From Brevibacillus reuszeri (GTDB lineage Bacteria > Bacillota > Bacilli > Brevibacillales > Brevibacillaceae), in the NCBI RefSeq assembly GCF_002897295.1, contig NZ_BEXF01000017.1:1-64000 (forward strand): 64,000 bases of DNA, in the 5' to 3' direction. Below are positions 7,856 through 16,921 of this stretch, in pieces. Each line of letters starts with the position of its first letter. Within the stretch, counting starts at the first letter, position 1. Below the pieces are notes generated by a model. That model did not search any database and was not told the DNA's origin. It was given only the letters and a program-made list of their open reading frames with translations. Both the position numbers and the translations under genes were made by a program.

Positions 7856-9399
7856 AAGCTGCTGCGCTTGAATCGAATATTCAGGCCGGTCTAAAGGAAT
7901 GGATTGGACTTGCCGTGCTTTCATTGCCTGCCATACTCATTTCGGTAGATTTGTCTGTAATGATTCTCGCACTTCCTCACATCAGTATCGCTCTTGGCGC
8001 TGACAGCACTGAGCAGCTATGGATCATGGACATATACGGCTTCATGCTCTCAGGGTTTTTGATCACGATGGGCACACTCGGAGATCGGCTCGGCCGCCGT
8101 AAGCTGCTGATGATCGGTGCAGCAGCATTCGGTTCGGCTTCGGTGTTGGCCGCTTGTGCTAACACTTCTGGAATGCTGATTGCAGCACGGGCACTGCTCG
8201 GCATAGCCGGGGCGACGGTATCCCCTTCGTCTTTGGCTTTAATCAGCAATATGTTCCGCGATCATAAGCAGCGCTCCCTCGCCATAGGCATATGGTTCAT
8301 GTGCTCCATGGGAGGCATGGCGCTTGGCCCTGTCGTCGGCGGAACGATGCTGGAGCATTTTTCATGGGGGTCGATTTTTCTACTCGGGGTTCCAGTTATG
8401 GCGTTGCTGTTGTTGACTGCGTCCCATCTTCTGCCCGATTATCGGGATCCTGCGCCTGGCCGTTTGGATATGGCGAGTGTCGTGCTGTCGATGTGCACCA
8501 TTTTGCCAGTAATATACGGCCTCAAGGAAATCGCTAAGCAAGGTCTTGCGACTCTGCCGCTCATTGCCATTGTTGCTGGAGTCTCTTTCGGGACCTTATT
8601 CGTAAGGAGGCAGCAACGGCTGGACAGTCCGCTAATAGATCTGCGCCTATTTGCAAACCCCACCTTCAGCACGGCGCTTGGCGGCTTGTTCGGTATTACT
8701 TTGACAGGCGCATCCATGCTCTTCATCGCTCAGCATCTTCAATTCGTAGAAGAACTATCGCCGCTCCAGGCAGCGATGTGCATGCTTCCGGGAGTTGTTG
8801 CGTCGATGACGGGCATGTTGCTGTCGCCGCTCATTGCTCGGCAGATCCGACCTTCACTCCTTATCGGGGCAGGCCTTGCCATCTCGGCGACTGGTTGTAT
8901 TATACTGTCCCAGGTAACGGCGGGGTCTGGACTTTCTACCCTGATTGTCGGGTATATCCTTTTTAACGTGGGGGTAGCCCCGTTTGCGAGCTTGTCCAGC
9001 GATTTAATTGTCGGCTCGGCCCCGCCATCGAAGGCCGGTTCGGCGGCGTCCCTACTTCAGACGAGCGGTGAATTCGCATTCGCACTAGGAATCGCCGTAT
9101 TAGGCAGCATTGGTACATATGTGTACCGCACGCAAATTGTCGGCTTCATACCGAGAGATGTTACGATGTTAACTCACGGAGCCACTCTCGAGAGCCTAGC
9201 TGGGGCAGTCTCGTCGGCAAAAGCATTGCCCGAACCTATTGCCTCCACAATTCTTCATGGAGCACGAGTAGCATTTACCAACGGGATTCATGCTGTTGTG
9301 GCGATTAGCGGCGTGCTCATGATTGCTATCGCCGTACTCACCGTGATCAAGTTTCGGCATTTACCTCCCATCGGACAGAAAAAGCCAGGTGAGATGTAA
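7852..9399 (+). CDS. MFS drug exporter, 14-TM DHA2 (EmrB/QacA/SmvA-like)
   Basis: The 515-aa protein has about 14 hydrophobic segments. It carries the MFS motif A between TM2 and TM3 (GDRLGRRKLL), the motif with DIYGFMLSGFL in TM2, and a motif C-like GxxxGPxxGG (GMALGPVVGG) in TM5, which marks proton-driven exporters. Length fits the DHA2 group. Its ATG overlaps the SRPBCC stop codon by four bases. The MerR-SRPBCC-MFS operon is a self-contained inducible efflux unit, probably for a lipophilic or cationic compound. Composition looks somewhat more GC-rich than the flanking genes, consistent with but not proof of transfer. Confidence 0.88.
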   Translation: MKAAALESNIQAGLKEWIGLAVLSLPAILISVDLSVMILALPHISIALGADSTEQLWIMDIYGFMLSGFLITMGTLGDRLGRRKLLMIGAAAFGSASVLAACANTSGMLIAARALLGIAGATVSPSSLALISNMFRDHKQRSLAIGIWFMCSMGGMALGPVVGGTMLEHFSWGSIFLLGVPVMALLLLTASHLLPDYRDPAPGRLDMASVVLSMCTILPVIYGLKEIAKQGLATLPLIAIVAGVSFGTLFVRRQQRLDSPLIDLRLFANPTFSTALGGLFGITLTGASMLFIAQHLQFVEELSPLQAAMCMLPGVVASMTGMLLSPLIARQIRPSLLIGAGLAISATGCIILSQVTAGSGLSTLIVGYILFNVGVAPFASLSSDLIVGSAPPSKAGSAASLLQTSGEFAFALGIAVLGSIGTYVYRTQIVGFIPRDVTMLTHGATLESLAGAVSSAKALPEPIASTILHGARVAFTNGIHAVVAISGVLMIAIAVLTVIKFRHLPPIGQKKPGEM

Positions 9400-9475
9400 T
9401 TGTCTACACAAGAATAAGGGCAGGCTTGATGATCTGCTTTGCTTGCGGCAGTCCAAAACTTTATTCGTATGATCG

Positions 9476-9507
9476 GGTCAACCAGTGATTTCTGGTTGGC
9501 CTTTTTT
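9476..9507 (+). terminator. intrinsic terminator
   Basis: GGTCAACCAG pairs with CTGGTTGGCC around a 6-nt loop and is followed by T6. It ends the MerR operon about 75 bp past its last stop codon. Confidence 0.8.
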
Positions 9508-9521
9508 ATACGGATTGCCTA

Positions 9522-9554
9522 TTGTGTCGAGTGTATTAAGTGATATAATACACT
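9522..9554 (+). promoter_or_regulatory. YtrA-type operator over the GntR/ABC operon promoter
   Basis: AGTGTA at 9530-9535, 13 bp, then TACACT at 9549-9554 exactly matches the AGTGTA-N13-TACACT operator described for Bacillus subtilis YtrA. The dyad covers the -10 box TATAAT (9544-9549); a weak -35 TTGTGT lies at 9522-9527. The next gene encodes a YtrA-like GntR regulator, so this is very likely its autoregulatory site. Confidence 0.8.
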
Positions 9555-9585
9555 ACATACGCAGGGAAGGGCAGGAGGAAAGCCC

Positions 9586-9990
9586 ATGGAGGAACAAAAG
9601 ATTGGCTCATTGCGGTTCAAGCTTGATTTTAGTCAGCCGCTGTATGAGCAAATCCTGGATCAAGTACGAAGCGTTATTGCAAAAGGAGAAATCGAATTGG
9701 GAACAAAAATGCCATCTGTTCGAGAGCTGGCTCTGGAGCTTCGGGTGAATCCAAATACAGTAATGAGAGCCTATCAGGAGCTGGAGCGTGACGGATTAAC
9801 AGAAAAACGCCGGGGACAAGGAACCTATGTCACTTCGTCGGCTGAACGCGTGCAGCGGTTTCGGTCGGAGCTGGCATCGAGGTATATGGATTCATTCGTG
9901 GAGCAAATGGCGAGCTTGGGCATACCCTTAGGCGAAATACAGGACTACCTTAGTAAAAAGTATCCGAATGAATCGGGAGGAACCAGATGA
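9586..9990 (+). CDS. GntR family regulator, YtrA subfamily
   Basis: The 134-aa protein has an N-terminal GntR winged helix (PLYEQILDQVRSVIAKGEI, SVRELALELRVNPNTVMRAYQELERDGL, then the GQGTYV wing) and only a short C-terminal helical part of about 55 residues, as in the YtrA subfamily that regulates ABC transporters. AGGAGG precedes the ATG. Its stop overlaps the start of the ABC ATPase gene. It probably represses the operon from the operator at 9530-9554 until cell-envelope stress or an antibiotic relieves it, as known for ytr operons; the inducer here is not known. Confidence 0.88.
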   Translation: MEEQKIGSLRFKLDFSQPLYEQILDQVRSVIAKGEIELGTKMPSVRELALELRVNPNTVMRAYQELERDGLTEKRRGQGTYVTSSAERVQRFRSELASRYMDSFVEQMASLGIPLGEIQDYLSKKYPNESGGTR

Positions 9991-10703
9991 TGGTGCAGCC
10001 TATTGTCAAATGTAATCAGTTGACGAAACGCTACGGTAAAAAATACGCGCTCGACCACCTTGACCTAGTGATTCCCGCTGGACGAATCGTCGGCATACTC
10101 GGTCCAAACGGTTGCGGTAAGTCCACATTGTTTCGGGCAATCACCGGGTTGATCACCCCAGATGCAGGAGAGATCAGGGTATTAGAGCAATCGCCGGGGT
10201 GGCAAACAAATAGTCAAATCGGTTACCTGCCCGATCGAGCCCGCTGGTATCCGCGGCATACCGTACTGCAGGCGTTTGAATGGGGAGCATCCTTCCTGCC
10301 GGGGTTTGATCTGGAAGCAGCCAAGAAATTTGCGACGTACATGGATGTCGATTTGGAAATGAGCCTGGCTGGCATGAGCAAAGGCCAGGAGGCAAGAGTG
10401 ATGCTGATTCTTTGTATGTCCCGTGATGTTCCCCTCATCATTTTGGATGAACCGTTCGCTGGGATCGATTTAATTTCCAGAGAAGCGATCATCGCCGGTA
10501 TGATCGATTATTTGGAAGAGCGGGAGGTATCCATCCTGATTAGCACACACGACATTCAGGAAGTGGAGGGGCTGTTTGACTATATCGTGCTCATGGATCA
10601 GGGAAAAGCAATCTGGTCAGGCGAAGCTGACGAGTTACGGGCGCAACATGGATCTCTCCATGACGTATTCCGGACGTTCTACAAAAGGGAGTGGAGTCGA
10701 TGA
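9987..10703 (+). CDS. ABC transporter ATP-binding protein (YtrB-like)
   Basis: The 238-aa ATPase has Walker A GPNGCGKST at 39-47, Walker B LIILDEP, an H-loop in STHD, and a signature motif that is degenerate (MSKGQ rather than LSGGQ), a variation common in small exporters of this group. Two consecutive ATG codons open the gene, overlapping the GntR stop. It is followed without gap by a membrane protein gene (ATGA overlap), which together with it should form an ABC-2-type exporter controlled by the YtrA-like repressor. Confidence 0.88.
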   Translation: MMVQPIVKCNQLTKRYGKKYALDHLDLVIPAGRIVGILGPNGCGKSTLFRAITGLITPDAGEIRVLEQSPGWQTNSQIGYLPDRARWYPRHTVLQAFEWGASFLPGFDLEAAKKFATYMDVDLEMSLAGMSKGQEARVMLILCMSRDVPLIILDEPFAGIDLISREAIIAGMIDYLEEREVSILISTHDIQEVEGLFDYIVLMDQGKAIWSGEADELRAQHGSLHDVFRTFYKREWSR

Positions 10704-11467
10704 GCCTGCGCATGTTTTTGTCGCTCGTCCATCATGAGTGGAAGCTGAAGGGAAGCTGGAGAAAGCTGGACCGTTCGCAAGGCTTTGGGTACGGCAGGAC
10801 GATCTACCTGGCCCTGCTTGCCCTTGTCGCTGTCGGAGTGGCCACTTATTTTGCAATCCATGGCCAGCTCAAGCTGCCTCAGCTGTGGGGTGTTGCAATC
10901 GGTTTCCCCTATATGCTGGTCGTCATGGGCGTGCTGATGCTGAGAAGAGAATGGGAGAATGGGACATTCGGGTGGTGGCTCACCTTGCCATACTCCCGAC
11001 TGAGTCTGGTAAGTGCCAAATTCTTCGCTGCCTGGCTGCGGACAGTGGCAGTATCATCCTGCGTGTATGTGTTGATTTCACTGTTTGCGGGAATCATTGC
11101 CCTCTTGGTAAAAGGATATTCTTCTGTGGACGTATGGTTGACCATGTTGACCGGACTCCCATTGCTGGCGATCGTCATTGGCTTCAGTCCGTTTATCCTT
11201 TCTCTCAGCCTTTTGCTGGCAACGATTCATTACACGACACTACGCCCGCTCAGTCCGATTCTGTGGGTTGTTATCATAGGAGGGTTGAGTACTTTCTACA
11301 GCGGATTTCAGACATTTATCCCCAGCTATCATGTAGCGCGCCGGTTATTCAGCGACCAGCCCGGGCTCTTGATCCCCAATCTGTGGGCCATGCTGATCAG
11401 TTGGATCGTTGCTTATCTTTTCATCCGCATAGCGGCCTATCTGCTTGAGCGGAAGCTGTCAATCTAG
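10700..11467 (+). CDS. ABC-2-type transporter membrane subunit
   Basis: The 255-aa protein has about six hydrophobic segments and the layout of an ABC-2 permease, with an amphipathic N-terminal helix followed by paired membrane helices and a terminal one ending in an ERK tail. The ATG at 10700 is preceded by a purine-rich AAGGGAGTGGAG and overlaps the ATPase stop by four bases; an in-frame GTG nine bases upstream is less likely. It is the membrane partner of the preceding ATPase. Confidence 0.8.
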   Translation: MSLRMFLSLVHHEWKLKGSWRKLDRSQGFGYGRTIYLALLALVAVGVATYFAIHGQLKLPQLWGVAIGFPYMLVVMGVLMLRREWENGTFGWWLTLPYSRLSLVSAKFFAAWLRTVAVSSCVYVLISLFAGIIALLVKGYSSVDVWLTMLTGLPLLAIVIGFSPFILSLSLLLATIHYTTLRPLSPILWVVIIGGLSTFYSGFQTFIPSYHVARRLFSDQPGLLIPNLWAMLISWIVAYLFIRIAAYLLERKLSI

Positions 11468-11521
11468 CAACAAAGTGTAATACAGTCACTACAATTTCCT
11501 GAAGAAAGGACAGAGGATGCC

Positions 11522-12010
11522 ATGCAATCCTATTTACCCATCGTATTTGTTGTATTGATCGTAGGTCTCGGAATTTGGCTCAGAACCAGAAGAGGAAAGA
11601 AGCCCATCAAGGGAAAAGGCTACAGGATATTGATCCCGATTGGGGTGATGCTTGTTGGGGTGCCATGGGGCATGTACCAGCTCATGCATATCCCAGGAAA
11701 AACATTTCATATGCCGGCGGTTTGGGAGCTGCTCATCGCTATCGTTCTCGGTGTCATCTTCGGGACGGTCATGCTGAAGCAGACCGAATATGAGAGAAGA
11801 GAGGATGGTTTGATCTATTCGAAGCCAAACCGGAATCTCAAGTTCATCCTGATCGCGATTGTACTCATTCGTCTCGTGTTGACGCAGTACTTTAAATCCA
11901 TAGACGTCGTCGAATTGTCCATTCTCATGATGTGTATGGGGGTCCTTTATGTGGGTATCTGGAGAATCGGTAGCTACATCAAATTCACGAGAACCATTTC
12001 GAGCACGTAA
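11522..12010 (+). CDS. CcdC-like (DUF1453) membrane protein
   Basis: The 162-aa protein has about four transmembrane helices (residues roughly 5-22, 38-55, 65-85 and 108-150 as two) and a conserved YERREDGLIYSKPNR cytoplasmic loop, a pattern I associate with CcdC/DUF1453 proteins. In Bacillus CcdC is encoded with cytochrome c maturation genes but is dispensable, and its role is unclear. Here it lies after an ABC operon with a 54-bp gap and has its own AGAAAGGAC ribosome binding site. Family recognition is fair; function is not known. Confidence 0.6.
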   Translation: MQSYLPIVFVVLIVGLGIWLRTRRGKKPIKGKGYRILIPIGVMLVGVPWGMYQLMHIPGKTFHMPAVWELLIAIVLGVIFGTVMLKQTEYERREDGLIYSKPNRNLKFILIAIVLIRLVLTQYFKSIDVVELSILMMCMGVLYVGIWRIGSYIKFTRTISST

Positions 12011-12022
12011 ACGAAAGCAGGC

Positions 12023-12048
12023 AGTCGGGTTTTAATACCTGGTTTTTT
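12023..12048 (+). terminator. weak intrinsic terminator
   Basis: A short stem CGGGT/ACCTG is followed by GTTTTTT, 13 bases after the CcdC-like stop codon. Confidence 0.45.
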
Positions 12049-12114
12049 GCACCCTATCGAATTTTAGATAAGTCTCATAGAAATTTTTCATAATCCAAAA
12101 ATTTTGAATGATGA

Positions 12115-12143
12115 TTGACGAAGGCATGACTCCTCACTACAAT
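12115..12143 (+). promoter_or_regulatory. sigma-A promoter for the MFS gene
   Basis: TTGACG (12115-12120) and TACAAT (12138-12143) are 17 bp apart, 69 bp upstream of the MFS start codon. Confidence 0.65.
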
Positions 12144-12211
12144 GAGTACAACGTAGAGCGTCTGTTCTGGTAGACAGGAAGATGCAGAACAGTTGCGAGG
12201 AGTGCGAGAGA

Positions 12212-13447
12212 ATGGGTTGGTTGAAAGCGCGTTTGCAGGAGTTTCACCCGATTGTCTGGTCGTTGGTAGTCGGGACCGTGTTCGTTAGGGCTGCCAGTTC
12301 GATGAGCATGCCATTTTTGTTCTTATACTTGTCCAATAACACGGATATGGATTTGGCGATGATCGGCTTGACGATCGGGGCAGGTCCACTAGCTGGAACA
12401 GTGGGGGGATTTATAGCAGGGACACTGTCTGACAGGATTGGCCGCAGACGGGTCATGCTGGGAGCCTTGTATGTTTGGACGCTTGTGTTTGTAGGCTTTG
12501 CGCTCAGTAAAAATCCGATGGTGCTGCTGCTGTTAAATATGGCAGGCGGCCTCTGTCGATCGTTTTACGAGCCGGTCTCGCAAGCACTCATGGCTGATGT
12601 GACGCCGCCAGAAAAGCGGTTCCGTGTATTCAGCTTGCGCTACACGGCGATCAATGTGGGGGTTGCCGTTGGACCGATCGCCGGTGCAGTGCTGGCCAAA
12701 ACATCAGTTGCCCTGCCGTTCATGATTACAGCTGTTATTTATTTGTTTTATGTCATCAGCTTGCAAGGCTTATTAAACAAGTTTGGCATTAAACAAATCG
12801 AGGGTCAGAAAAAAGAGACAGTGACGTTTGGCAAAGCGTTTAGCGTAGTCGTCAAGGATAAGGCGTTTCGCCTGTACATGATTGCGGGTGTGCTTGGAGC
12901 AATCGGCTATTCGCAAATGTCCTCGACGCTGGCAAAATTCTCGGAAATGACAGTTGTGAACGGTACGGAGCTGTTTGCGATCCTCATGAGTGTCAATGCG
13001 ATCGTAGTTGTCCTGATGCAGCTGCCACTGACGAGCTGGGCAGAAAAAAAGACGCCTCTCACAGCGATTTTTGTGGGAAACGTCATGTATGCGCTTGGCG
13101 ATGTCGGATATGCGTTTGCCAGCTCATGGCTGATCTTTATCGTGGCAATGGTGCTGTTTACCTTTGGAGAAATTTTGACCTTTACAGCCGGTGATGTGCT
13201 GATTGACCGAATGGCTCCCGAGGGCATGCGCGGCAGCTATTATGGCGCCAAAAGCTTCAGTAACCTGGGACAATTCATCGGCCCGTGGATGGGCGGTATT
13301 TTGCTCGCATCGTATGGTGGCACCACATTGTTCTTGATTGTCGCTGCCTTTTCCATGGTTAGTACAGCGTTCCAGTGGGCTGGTCAGCGCGTTTATCTGG
13401 CGAGTACCGGAAAATCTCTTAATTACTCGCGGGCAGACTCACTCTAA
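12212..13447 (+). CDS. MFS transporter, 12-TM
   Basis: The 411-aa protein shows about 12 hydrophobic segments, with motif A (GTLSDRIGRRRVM) after TM2 and a long central loop near residue 195. The pattern MSMPFLFLYLS at TM1 and YEPVSQALMADV is common in Firmicute multidrug-type MFS proteins such as the YttB group. The ATG at 12212 follows GAGGAG; an upstream in-frame start at 12182 lacks a site. Its last nine bases overlap the 3' end of the convergent esterase gene. The substrate is not known. Confidence 0.82.
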   Translation: MGWLKARLQEFHPIVWSLVVGTVFVRAASSMSMPFLFLYLSNNTDMDLAMIGLTIGAGPLAGTVGGFIAGTLSDRIGRRRVMLGALYVWTLVFVGFALSKNPMVLLLLNMAGGLCRSFYEPVSQALMADVTPPEKRFRVFSLRYTAINVGVAVGPIAGAVLAKTSVALPFMITAVIYLFYVISLQGLLNKFGIKQIEGQKKETVTFGKAFSVVVKDKAFRLYMIAGVLGAIGYSQMSSTLAKFSEMTVVNGTELFAILMSVNAIVVVLMQLPLTSWAEKKTPLTAIFVGNVMYALGDVGYAFASSWLIFIVAMVLFTFGEILTFTAGDVLIDRMAPEGMRGSYYGAKSFSNLGQFIGPWMGGILLASYGGTTLFLIVAAFSMVSTAFQWAGQRVYLASTGKSLNYSRADSL

Positions 13448-14227
13448 AGCTTGCATGATGCGAGTCGCTATACGTGCATACCCTTCTGTATTCGGGTGAA
13501 AATGGTCCGTATACAAATAGGTTTGTTCTTTTCGCAGGAACAAATCGTAGGTAGGAACCACGATCACATGCGGATAGCGGGAAGCGATCTGGGATGCCGT
13601 ATTGTTCCAATCGAGTACAGGCTTGATCGTATCCAGACCTGTTTCCGTATCGCCAAACGGGTTGTACAGCGATGTATAGACGATGGTAGCGTTTTTGTTT
13701 ACCGAACGAATTTGACGAATAATCTCTTCGTAGTTGGTCGTAAGCCCTTCAATGGCTGCGGCCACTTTTTCTTTTTCGAGGGAATACAGACCGCCTGTTT
13801 GCCGGAAAAGGTCATTGCCTCCGATTGTAAACAAAATCAAATCGGCCTCGGTCAAGAGTGTCTTTACTTGCTGCTGGGACATCTGTGTGAGTAGATCAGT
13901 CGACTCTTGGCCGTTGATGGCGAGATTGGTAAACGTAATCGATTGACCATTTTGCTTCTCAAGCGCCTGCCGAACGAGTCCCACATAGCCCTGCCCGTTT
14001 GCATCACCTGCGCCACGCGTGAGTGAATCACCCAAAGCTACGACCTTGTGTACCCCTGCTTGGGGCAATGGTGCTGGTGGCTTGCTAGCTTGGGCTGGCG
14101 GAGTCGCGTTCGCAGGAGCCAGCTGGCTGGGGTTCATTGCGAGCACAAATCCGGTAGCAAAAAGTAAAAAGGAAAGAAAGGACAGAAGACCTGCCGTGCG
14201 CCAAAGAAGCTGGCCGGATGTGCGCAT
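13439..14227 (-). CDS. membrane-anchored SGNH/GDSL hydrolase
   Basis: The 262-aa protein has an N-terminal signal-anchor (residues about 8-30), a proline/alanine-rich linker to about 58, and an SGNH esterase domain: block I VVALGDSLTRG with the nucleophile Ser, block II GQ in AINGQES, block III GGND, and block V D-x-x-H in TDHFHPNTEGY. All catalytic blocks are intact. It resembles Bacillus YpmR-type lipase/acylhydrolases acting outside the membrane. The ATG at 14227 follows TAGGAGGG; longer starts have no site. The stop overlaps the convergent MFS gene by 9 bp. Confidence 0.85.
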   Translation of the reverse strand: MRTSGQLLWRTAGLLSFLSFLLFATGFVLAMNPSQLAPANATPPAQASKPPAPLPQAGVHKVVALGDSLTRGAGDANGQGYVGLVRQALEKQNGQSITFTNLAINGQESTDLLTQMSQQQVKTLLTEADLILFTIGGNDLFRQTGGLYSLEKEKVAAAIEGLTTNYEEIIRQIRSVNKNATIVYTSLYNPFGDTETGLDTIKPVLDWNNTASQIASRYPHVIVVPTYDLFLRKEQTYLYTDHFHPNTEGYARIATRIMQALE

Positions 14228-14356
14228 GGGGTACCCTCCTATTCGATGTTGGATAGTATTGCATGGTATAATGTGGATGGACATCTTTTGTCAGTGTACC
14301 ATAAACAGTATGCCTCCGTCAGGCGATGGGGCGACAGAAGGATAGGAGGGCACACA

Positions 14357-15316
14357 TTGGCCGAAACAGTCCTCTCGGTAAAGGGATTAAAAAAAGCGAT
14401 CGGCGGCAAGCCGATCATTCACGATATTACATTTGATGTTTATGCAGGTGAGGTTTTTGGTTTTCTAGGTCCCAACGGTGCAGGCAAAACGACGACAATC
14501 CGGATGCTGGTAGGTTTGGCAAAAGCCGATGGGGGAGATGTGCGCATCGCGAACATTTCTCTACAGGAGCAGTTCCCAAAAGCGATCGCCCAGGTCGGCT
14601 GCATCGTAGAAAATCCCGAGCTTTACAAGTTTTTGACGGGCAGAGAAAACCTGGAGCAATTTGCGCGAATGAGTGGTGGCATATCGGCACAGCGTATCGA
14701 GGAAATCGTTCGTTTTGTGGATTTGGAGCGAGCGATTGATGACAAGGTAAAAACGTATTCTCTCGGCATGAGGCAGAGGCTCGGTATTGCCCAAGCCTTG
14801 CTCCACCGACCCAAAATCCTCATATTAGACGAGCCGACAAACGGTTTGGACCCGGCTGGAATTCGCGAGCTGCGCCAGTTTATTCGTCGCCTCGCAGAAG
14901 AGGAGGGGCTTGCTGTCTTCATCTCCAGTCATTTACTCAGCGAGATTGAGATGATGTGTGACCGCGTGGCGATTATTAGCCAAGGAAAGGTTATCTCGGT
15001 AGGCGTAGTAAAAGAGCTGATGGAGCAGTTTGCCGATCAGGTGGAGTGGACAATTCCACTGTCGCATATGGAGCAAGCAGCGTCTGTATTACGGGAAATA
15101 AAAGCAGTAACAGAGGTATGGCAAAGCGGGGAGGAACGGTTGAAAACACGGATGGACATCGATCAGGTAAGTGCAGTGAACCAGACGTTGGTAGGTAAGG
15201 GAGTACCTGTTACGGGGATCGCGACAAAAACCGTGACCTTGGAGGACCTGTTCCTCACTTTGACGGGGGGAGGTAAGGAGCATGGGACAGAGCATGGTGG
15301 GACTCGTACAAAATGA
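14357..15316 (+). CDS. ABC transporter ATP-binding protein (ABC-2 export type)
   Basis: The 319-aa ATPase has Walker A GPNGAGKT at 38-45, signature YSLGMRQRLG, Walker B ILILDEP and H-loop ISSHLL, followed by about 100 extra C-terminal residues as in BcrA/DrrA-like exporters. The start is a TTG at 14357, seven bases after AGGAGGG, not the distant ATG at 14246. The 3' end overlaps the permease gene by 35 bp, which implies translational coupling. Substrates of such pairs include bacitracin-like peptides or lipids, but none can be assigned here. Confidence 0.87.
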   Translation: MAETVLSVKGLKKAIGGKPIIHDITFDVYAGEVFGFLGPNGAGKTTTIRMLVGLAKADGGDVRIANISLQEQFPKAIAQVGCIVENPELYKFLTGRENLEQFARMSGGISAQRIEEIVRFVDLERAIDDKVKTYSLGMRQRLGIAQALLHRPKILILDEPTNGLDPAGIRELRQFIRRLAEEEGLAVFISSHLLSEIEMMCDRVAIISQGKVISVGVVKELMEQFADQVEWTIPLSHMEQAASVLREIKAVTEVWQSGEERLKTRMDIDQVSAVNQTLVGKGVPVTGIATKTVTLEDLFLTLTGGGKEHGTEHGGTRTK

Positions 15317-16277
15317 GACGGTAAAATTGCTCCGCCGCCGTAGATTTCTCGTCGTCGTGCTGATTTTGGCGATTTTAATTCCGATTTTTACATACGCACA
15401 ATATCGATCCGTAGTGACTGCTCAGGAGCGGATGGGAACGACCGATTGGCGACCCTTGTTAACCCAGCAGATTGTCGATATGCAAAACCGACTGGCGTCG
15501 AGCCGGTTGCCTGAGGAATGGCGAGATTTTATTAAAATCAGGATTCAACAGCAGCAGTACTATCTCGATCACGACATTAACCCGATGGCGCCTGGTGGAC
15601 CAACATTTGCACGCGGCTTTATGGATCAGGCCATTTCGATGTTTTTACCGATGATTATTGTCGTACTAGCTGTTGATCTGGTATCAGCGGAGTTCAGTGA
15701 AGGCACGATCAAGCTGTTATTGACGAGGCCGGTCAGGCGGTGGAAGGTCCTGACGAGCAAATACATTACGATGCTGCTATTCACTTCCTTGACCGTGCTA
15801 ACTACGCTTATCCTGGCTTACCTCATGTCGGGCGTGGTTTTTGGCTACTCTGGCTGGGACCTCCCGATTTTGACCGGCTTTGAGGTGACGGGCGGCGAAT
15901 TGTCTACGACGGGTGCATTTATGCTGCCGCAATGGCAGTTTCTTCTGATGCAATATGGGCTCGGCTGGTTTGTTTGCATCGTGGTAGGAACGGTGACCTT
16001 TATGGTTTCGGTACTCGTGCGCAGTGCAGCAGCCGGTATGGGAATTATGATGGCAGCACTTATCAGTGGAACAATTCTCACCCAGATGGCATCGTCATGG
16101 GAATCCTCCAAGTACTTATTTGTGGTGAATCTGCAGCTGACCGATTATTTGAATGGGACCCTGCCTCCGATCAAAGGGATGACATTACCCTTTTCACTCA
16201 CAGTCTTATCGATTTGGGCGATTGCGGCTTTAGTGGTCGCGTACCTGGTCTTTACCCGAAAAGATGTGACTTCTTGA
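15282..16277 (+). CDS. ABC-2-type transporter permease
   Basis: The 331-aa protein has an N-terminal membrane helix (about 22-40), a long extracytoplasmic segment to about 115, and then five more helices, with the family's EFSEGTIKLLLTRPVRRWKVLTSKYI stretch between helices two and three. It overlaps the ATPase gene by 35 bp and forms the membrane half of that exporter. ATG 15282 lies 8 nt after GGGGGAGG. Confidence 0.85.
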   Translation: MGQSMVGLVQNETVKLLRRRRFLVVVLILAILIPIFTYAQYRSVVTAQERMGTTDWRPLLTQQIVDMQNRLASSRLPEEWRDFIKIRIQQQQYYLDHDINPMAPGGPTFARGFMDQAISMFLPMIIVVLAVDLVSAEFSEGTIKLLLTRPVRRWKVLTSKYITMLLFTSLTVLTTLILAYLMSGVVFGYSGWDLPILTGFEVTGGELSTTGAFMLPQWQFLLMQYGLGWFVCIVVGTVTFMVSVLVRSAAAGMGIMMAALISGTILTQMASSWESSKYLFVVNLQLTDYLNGTLPPIKGMTLPFSLTVLSIWAIAALVVAYLVFTRKDVTS

Positions 16278-16360
16278 TGTGGGAGAAATGGAAACTTTTA
16301 CTCGGTATGTACGTATTACCTTGTTAGAGACGTACAGACGAGAGGAGCATACTTGATTAC

Positions 16361-16792
16361 ATGGAAATGCTTTGGAAGTGTGGAACAGTAGTGGTAACGA
16401 GCATGATGGAGCTATGGGCAGCGATCCCGCTTGGATTTGCCTTGCAGCTACCACCGCTGATCATCGGGATATGCAGTGCGATTGGCGCGATTGCCAGTGC
16501 CGGGATCGTCATTTTTTTGGGCGGCTCTCTGCGCAGCTGGCTGATTCAGCGCATAGAGAAGAAGGGGAAAAAACAAGGACGAATGGCGCGTATTTGGGAA
16601 AAATACGGAGTGATTGGTCTGGGACTGGCCTCGCCTTTACTTACCGGAGCGCCACTCGGGGCTGCGATTGGAATTTCGCTAGGAGCGCCGACAGGGAAGC
16701 TCATGTGGTGGATGACGATCGGAATCCTCATTTGGAGTGTCATTCTTACCGTCGCGGTTGCATTTGGTCTGCTTCAATTTTTGACCCCATAA
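16361..16792 (+). CDS. small multi-drug export family membrane protein (PF06695-like)
   Basis: The 143-aa protein has four hydrophobic segments and the features of the Sm_multidrug_ex family: an IPLGFALQLPP segment after the first helix and GLGLASPLLTGAPLGAAIGISLG near residues 85-107. Despite the family name the activity is not established. The only upstream purine-rich site (AGAGGAG, 16341-16347) is about 14 bases from the ATG, so the start is somewhat uncertain. A strong terminator follows. Confidence 0.7.
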   Translation: MEMLWKCGTVVVTSMMELWAAIPLGFALQLPPLIIGICSAIGAIASAGIVIFLGGSLRSWLIQRIEKKGKKQGRMARIWEKYGVIGLGLASPLLTGAPLGAAIGISLGAPTGKLMWWMTIGILIWSVILTVAVAFGLLQFLTP

Positions 16793-16810
16793 TCATAACC
16801 AGCATAGAAG

Positions 16811-16848
16811 AACCGCCTTGGCTTTGGGTTAAGCAAAGGCGGTTTTTT
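16811..16848 (+). terminator. intrinsic terminator
   Basis: AACCGCCTT and AAGGCGGTT pair, with inner GCTT/AAGC, followed by T6. Confidence 0.8.
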
Positions 16849-16921
16849 CGTGCATGCGGACTGCTGTTCCGAGATTGATGTATAATAAAGCGAGGGAAAG
16901 AGAAAGGAGTTGCCTATCAAT

